Of a stretch of 64,000 nucleotides of DNA, positions 61,821-64,000 are shown piece by piece (within the stretch, counting starts at the first letter, position 1; each line of letters opens with the position of its first letter). The DNA lies in the NCBI RefSeq assembly GCF_003590095.1, contig NC_039478.1:4464001-4528000 (forward strand), given 5' to 3'. The notes beneath the pieces were generated by a model that did not search any database, was not told the origin of the DNA, and worked only from the letters and a program-made list of their open reading frames with translations. The stretch comes from Trichoplusia ni. Lineage: Eukaryota; Arthropoda; Insecta; Lepidoptera; Noctuidae. A program made the position numbers and the translations under genes.

Positions 61821-62503
61821 TTTAAACCACTTTTCTTAGTAGACTGCCCTAATAGATACTTTGTCATTCAAATGCACAGTTTCCAATCGACAAAAAAACT
61901 TGTTTGGTCCTACTGACCCAGTACCTACTGTGTTGAATCGCACTATACTGTACTTTGTAAGATGAGCACAAAGCGTCATGTATTCATAATATTTGTAATA
62001 ATGTAATATTATCTAGATTTTTTTATCTTATCTTAAAAGGCCGTCCATCATGTCCCTCTAAATTTATGCAAATCATACCACTATTATGGATAAGATAGAC
62101 TATTATTCTATCCTATTGTATGGAATGGGAAAGATGACTTTTTGCAGAATCTTTTCTATGTGATCAGATACCTGCCAGCATTTGCTACTTGGTACTAATT
62201 AATTAACATGTTTATGAGAATACGTACGCCGTGATACCTACTTGTATTCTTTAATGCATAGGTAAGTGTCCACGCATTAAATAATACTTATTACAATATT
62301 GTAGTCTTATCTACGCATTAAACAACTACTAATAACATCAACAACAAATATGTGAGGGTCTTATTCTCAAGTCACTAGAACGTAATTAGCTGGGATCACT
62401 AAATAGTGTATAATAATATGCGAAGATTTATGTGAGTGTATTTTGTCTGTATGTTTAGTATCGCTACACGCCCGGCAAAACGGCTGCACCAATTTCGATG
62501 AAA

Positions 62504-62776
62504 TCTATACTAATATCTATACTTACTAATATATAAAGCTGAAGAGTTTGTTTGTTTGTTTGAACGCACTAATCTCAGGAACTACTGGTTCAAATTGAAA
62601 AATTATTTTTGTGTTGAATAGACCATTCATCGAGGAAGGCTTTAGGCTATAAACCATCACGCTGTGACTAATAGGAGCTAAGATACAATGGAAAATGTGA
62701 AAAAAACCGGGCAGGTATACCTAAATCATAACTTATATCTTCTACCCACGGGGACGAAGTCGCGGGCAACAGCTAG
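62504..62776 (+). mobile_element. Helitron-like element
   Basis: Starts TCTATACTTACTAATATATA (TC after A at 62516; an earlier TCTATACTAATA at 62504 may be a second start). It runs through agtttgtttgtttgtttgaa and ggctttaggctataaaccat, typical of lepidopteran Helitron-like repeats, and ends in a GC-rich hairpin-forming segment (CCCACGGGGACGAAGTCGCG) and CTAG (62773-62776) followed by T. The 70 bp before it resemble another repeat copy. Confidence 0.6.
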
Positions 62777-64000
62777 TTTGGTATAAGACAGCTGACACCT
62801 TGCATCAATAAGTTGGCTGAGTTTTATATCATATCGTTTATCCAACTTCATAAATGAGTTGCCGCTAGCAACATCAGAATCACATTTATCAGCAAGCACG
62901 CTGCTCGAATTGCCGAAGTTCTACTATATATTGATCCAGTTTCAGATGAACAATAATACAAATTTGAAGTTTTCGACCAAAACTTGATAAACAAATCTTT
63001 ACACTGTCGAGTGCTTTAATAATACCGGCTCGGGCAGGAGGTGTGTTTACCGGTCTGATATAAATATTCTAACAGGTTTTGATCCGTTCTCTTAGCTGAC
63101 TTGTCCGTCCCGTTTTGTAGAATCGAGAAAGATTTTATGCTATTGCTCAATATGGTGTAATATTATCTTTAAATTATAGTTTTGATATCTATGCACTTTA
63201 ATAAGGTTGAAAAATCTTTAATAATATCAGTCTCAACTTGGGTCGTTCTGTTTTTTGTTATTAACATTTGCTCTATTACTCTCTATCACGGGCCATTATG
63301 AAAGATATGTTAAAACAAATATAGGGTTTTTCAAACAAGCACAGGTTTTTTGTCGTTGAATATATAGGTATAGGTAACGGATCCTTCGGGCGCGAGATTG
63401 ACTCGCACTTAGCCCGTTTTTGTACTTTTCGACTGTGAGTCCCATCAACACACACATTTAAGTTTCTTTGTAAATTAAAGTCCCTAATTACGTCAGCAAT
63501 CGCACTTTTTCGGAATTTCGTAAAACGGACAGGTAAAAAATAATTAATCAAACAACAAAAATATACTTCCGCAAATATTTATTATATTGTTAATATGAAC
63601 AATAATGTCAAGCGATATTAATTCGAATTGCCTATTTTATTGAATCATTTGGGACATATTCTGATATTCTACAATGGTTATGTTGCAATGTGTCTCTTCC
63701 TTGGTACGACTGAGTTTGACAATCTAAAGTTATCACGAATTAGGATTACATAGATTGAGAGATTGAACTGCAACCTTAGATTGTGACCCCAGCCTTGAAC
63801 AGTGTAACTAAACGTGGCATAACATTGTATATTTTCATGTTATTTTTACAATTTACAAACGGTCGCTAGTACCCGCATGAACTCCTAAAGAAGAACAGGA
63901 GTCATAGAAGCGAGATAGTGCATTACATTGTACATGACAGGGTCTCGCTTTCATGAATCTCGAGCCGAACAACAGAACGAGCAAAGACCAATAAGTCCTT
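62777..64000. other. right-hand spacer, no gene seen
   Basis: AT-rich sequence without a recognisable exon. The 91-codon minus frame at 63276-63551 shows no domain or coding composition. No RNA gene or clear repeat was recognised. Confidence 0.5.

Noticed and set aside
1..64000. CRISPR arrays, bacterial operons, riboswitches or attachment sites
   Set aside because: The window is intron-bearing animal nuclear DNA and no such structures were seen.

Overview
The window is nuclear DNA from an insect, almost certainly a moth or butterfly. The genes are intron-rich with GT-AG junctions, the background is AT-rich, no operon or Shine-Dalgarno logic is present, and the spacers carry repeats of lepidopteran type: short Helitron-like pieces ending in CTAG, tRNA-headed SINEs, small hAT-type elements and fold-back elements. 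Six protein genes could be rebuilt. Five were assembled exon by exon from reading frame, splice phase and family knowledge; the sixth is a single exon.

Layout. About 2.0-34.7 kb (+) is a Frizzled-4 type Wnt/Norrin receptor in three coding exons, split by a 27-kb first intron and a 3.7-kb second intron. 36.8-38.7 kb (+) is the mitochondrial DNA-packaging HMG-box protein TFAM in five exons. Converging on it is a two-exon minus-strand gene (40.8-41.6 kb) for the CAML/GET2 membrane receptor of tail-anchored protein insertion. That gene shares a 679-bp head-to-head promoter interval with the WD40 histone chaperone RBBP4/Caf1-55 (42.3-47.2 kb, +, ten exons). A single-exon gene at 49.3-50.25 kb (+) encodes a secreted or surface protein rich in His, Gly, Ser and Tyr, which I do not recognise. 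51.1-61.3 kb (-) is homogentisate 1,2-dioxygenase, complete in ten exons, with all iron ligands present.

RNA genes. The 5.5-kb intron between HGD exons 8 and 9 holds six tRNA-Ser genes (four TGA, two CGA). Four of them sit in a long inverted duplication.

The genes do not form one pathway. The notable points are: a TFAM frame that stays open for 89 codons after its TAG stop, with a possible alternative terminal exon; loss of the usual KTxxxW motif in Frizzled-4 together with a kept C-terminal PDZ ligand; the inverted tRNA-Ser array; a fold-back element that duplicated 13 bp directly at a splice donor; and a hAT element nested in another fold-back element. I see no gene in the 27-kb Frizzled intron, nor in the first 1 kb or last 2.6 kb. 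I found no unambiguous new multi-gene system.
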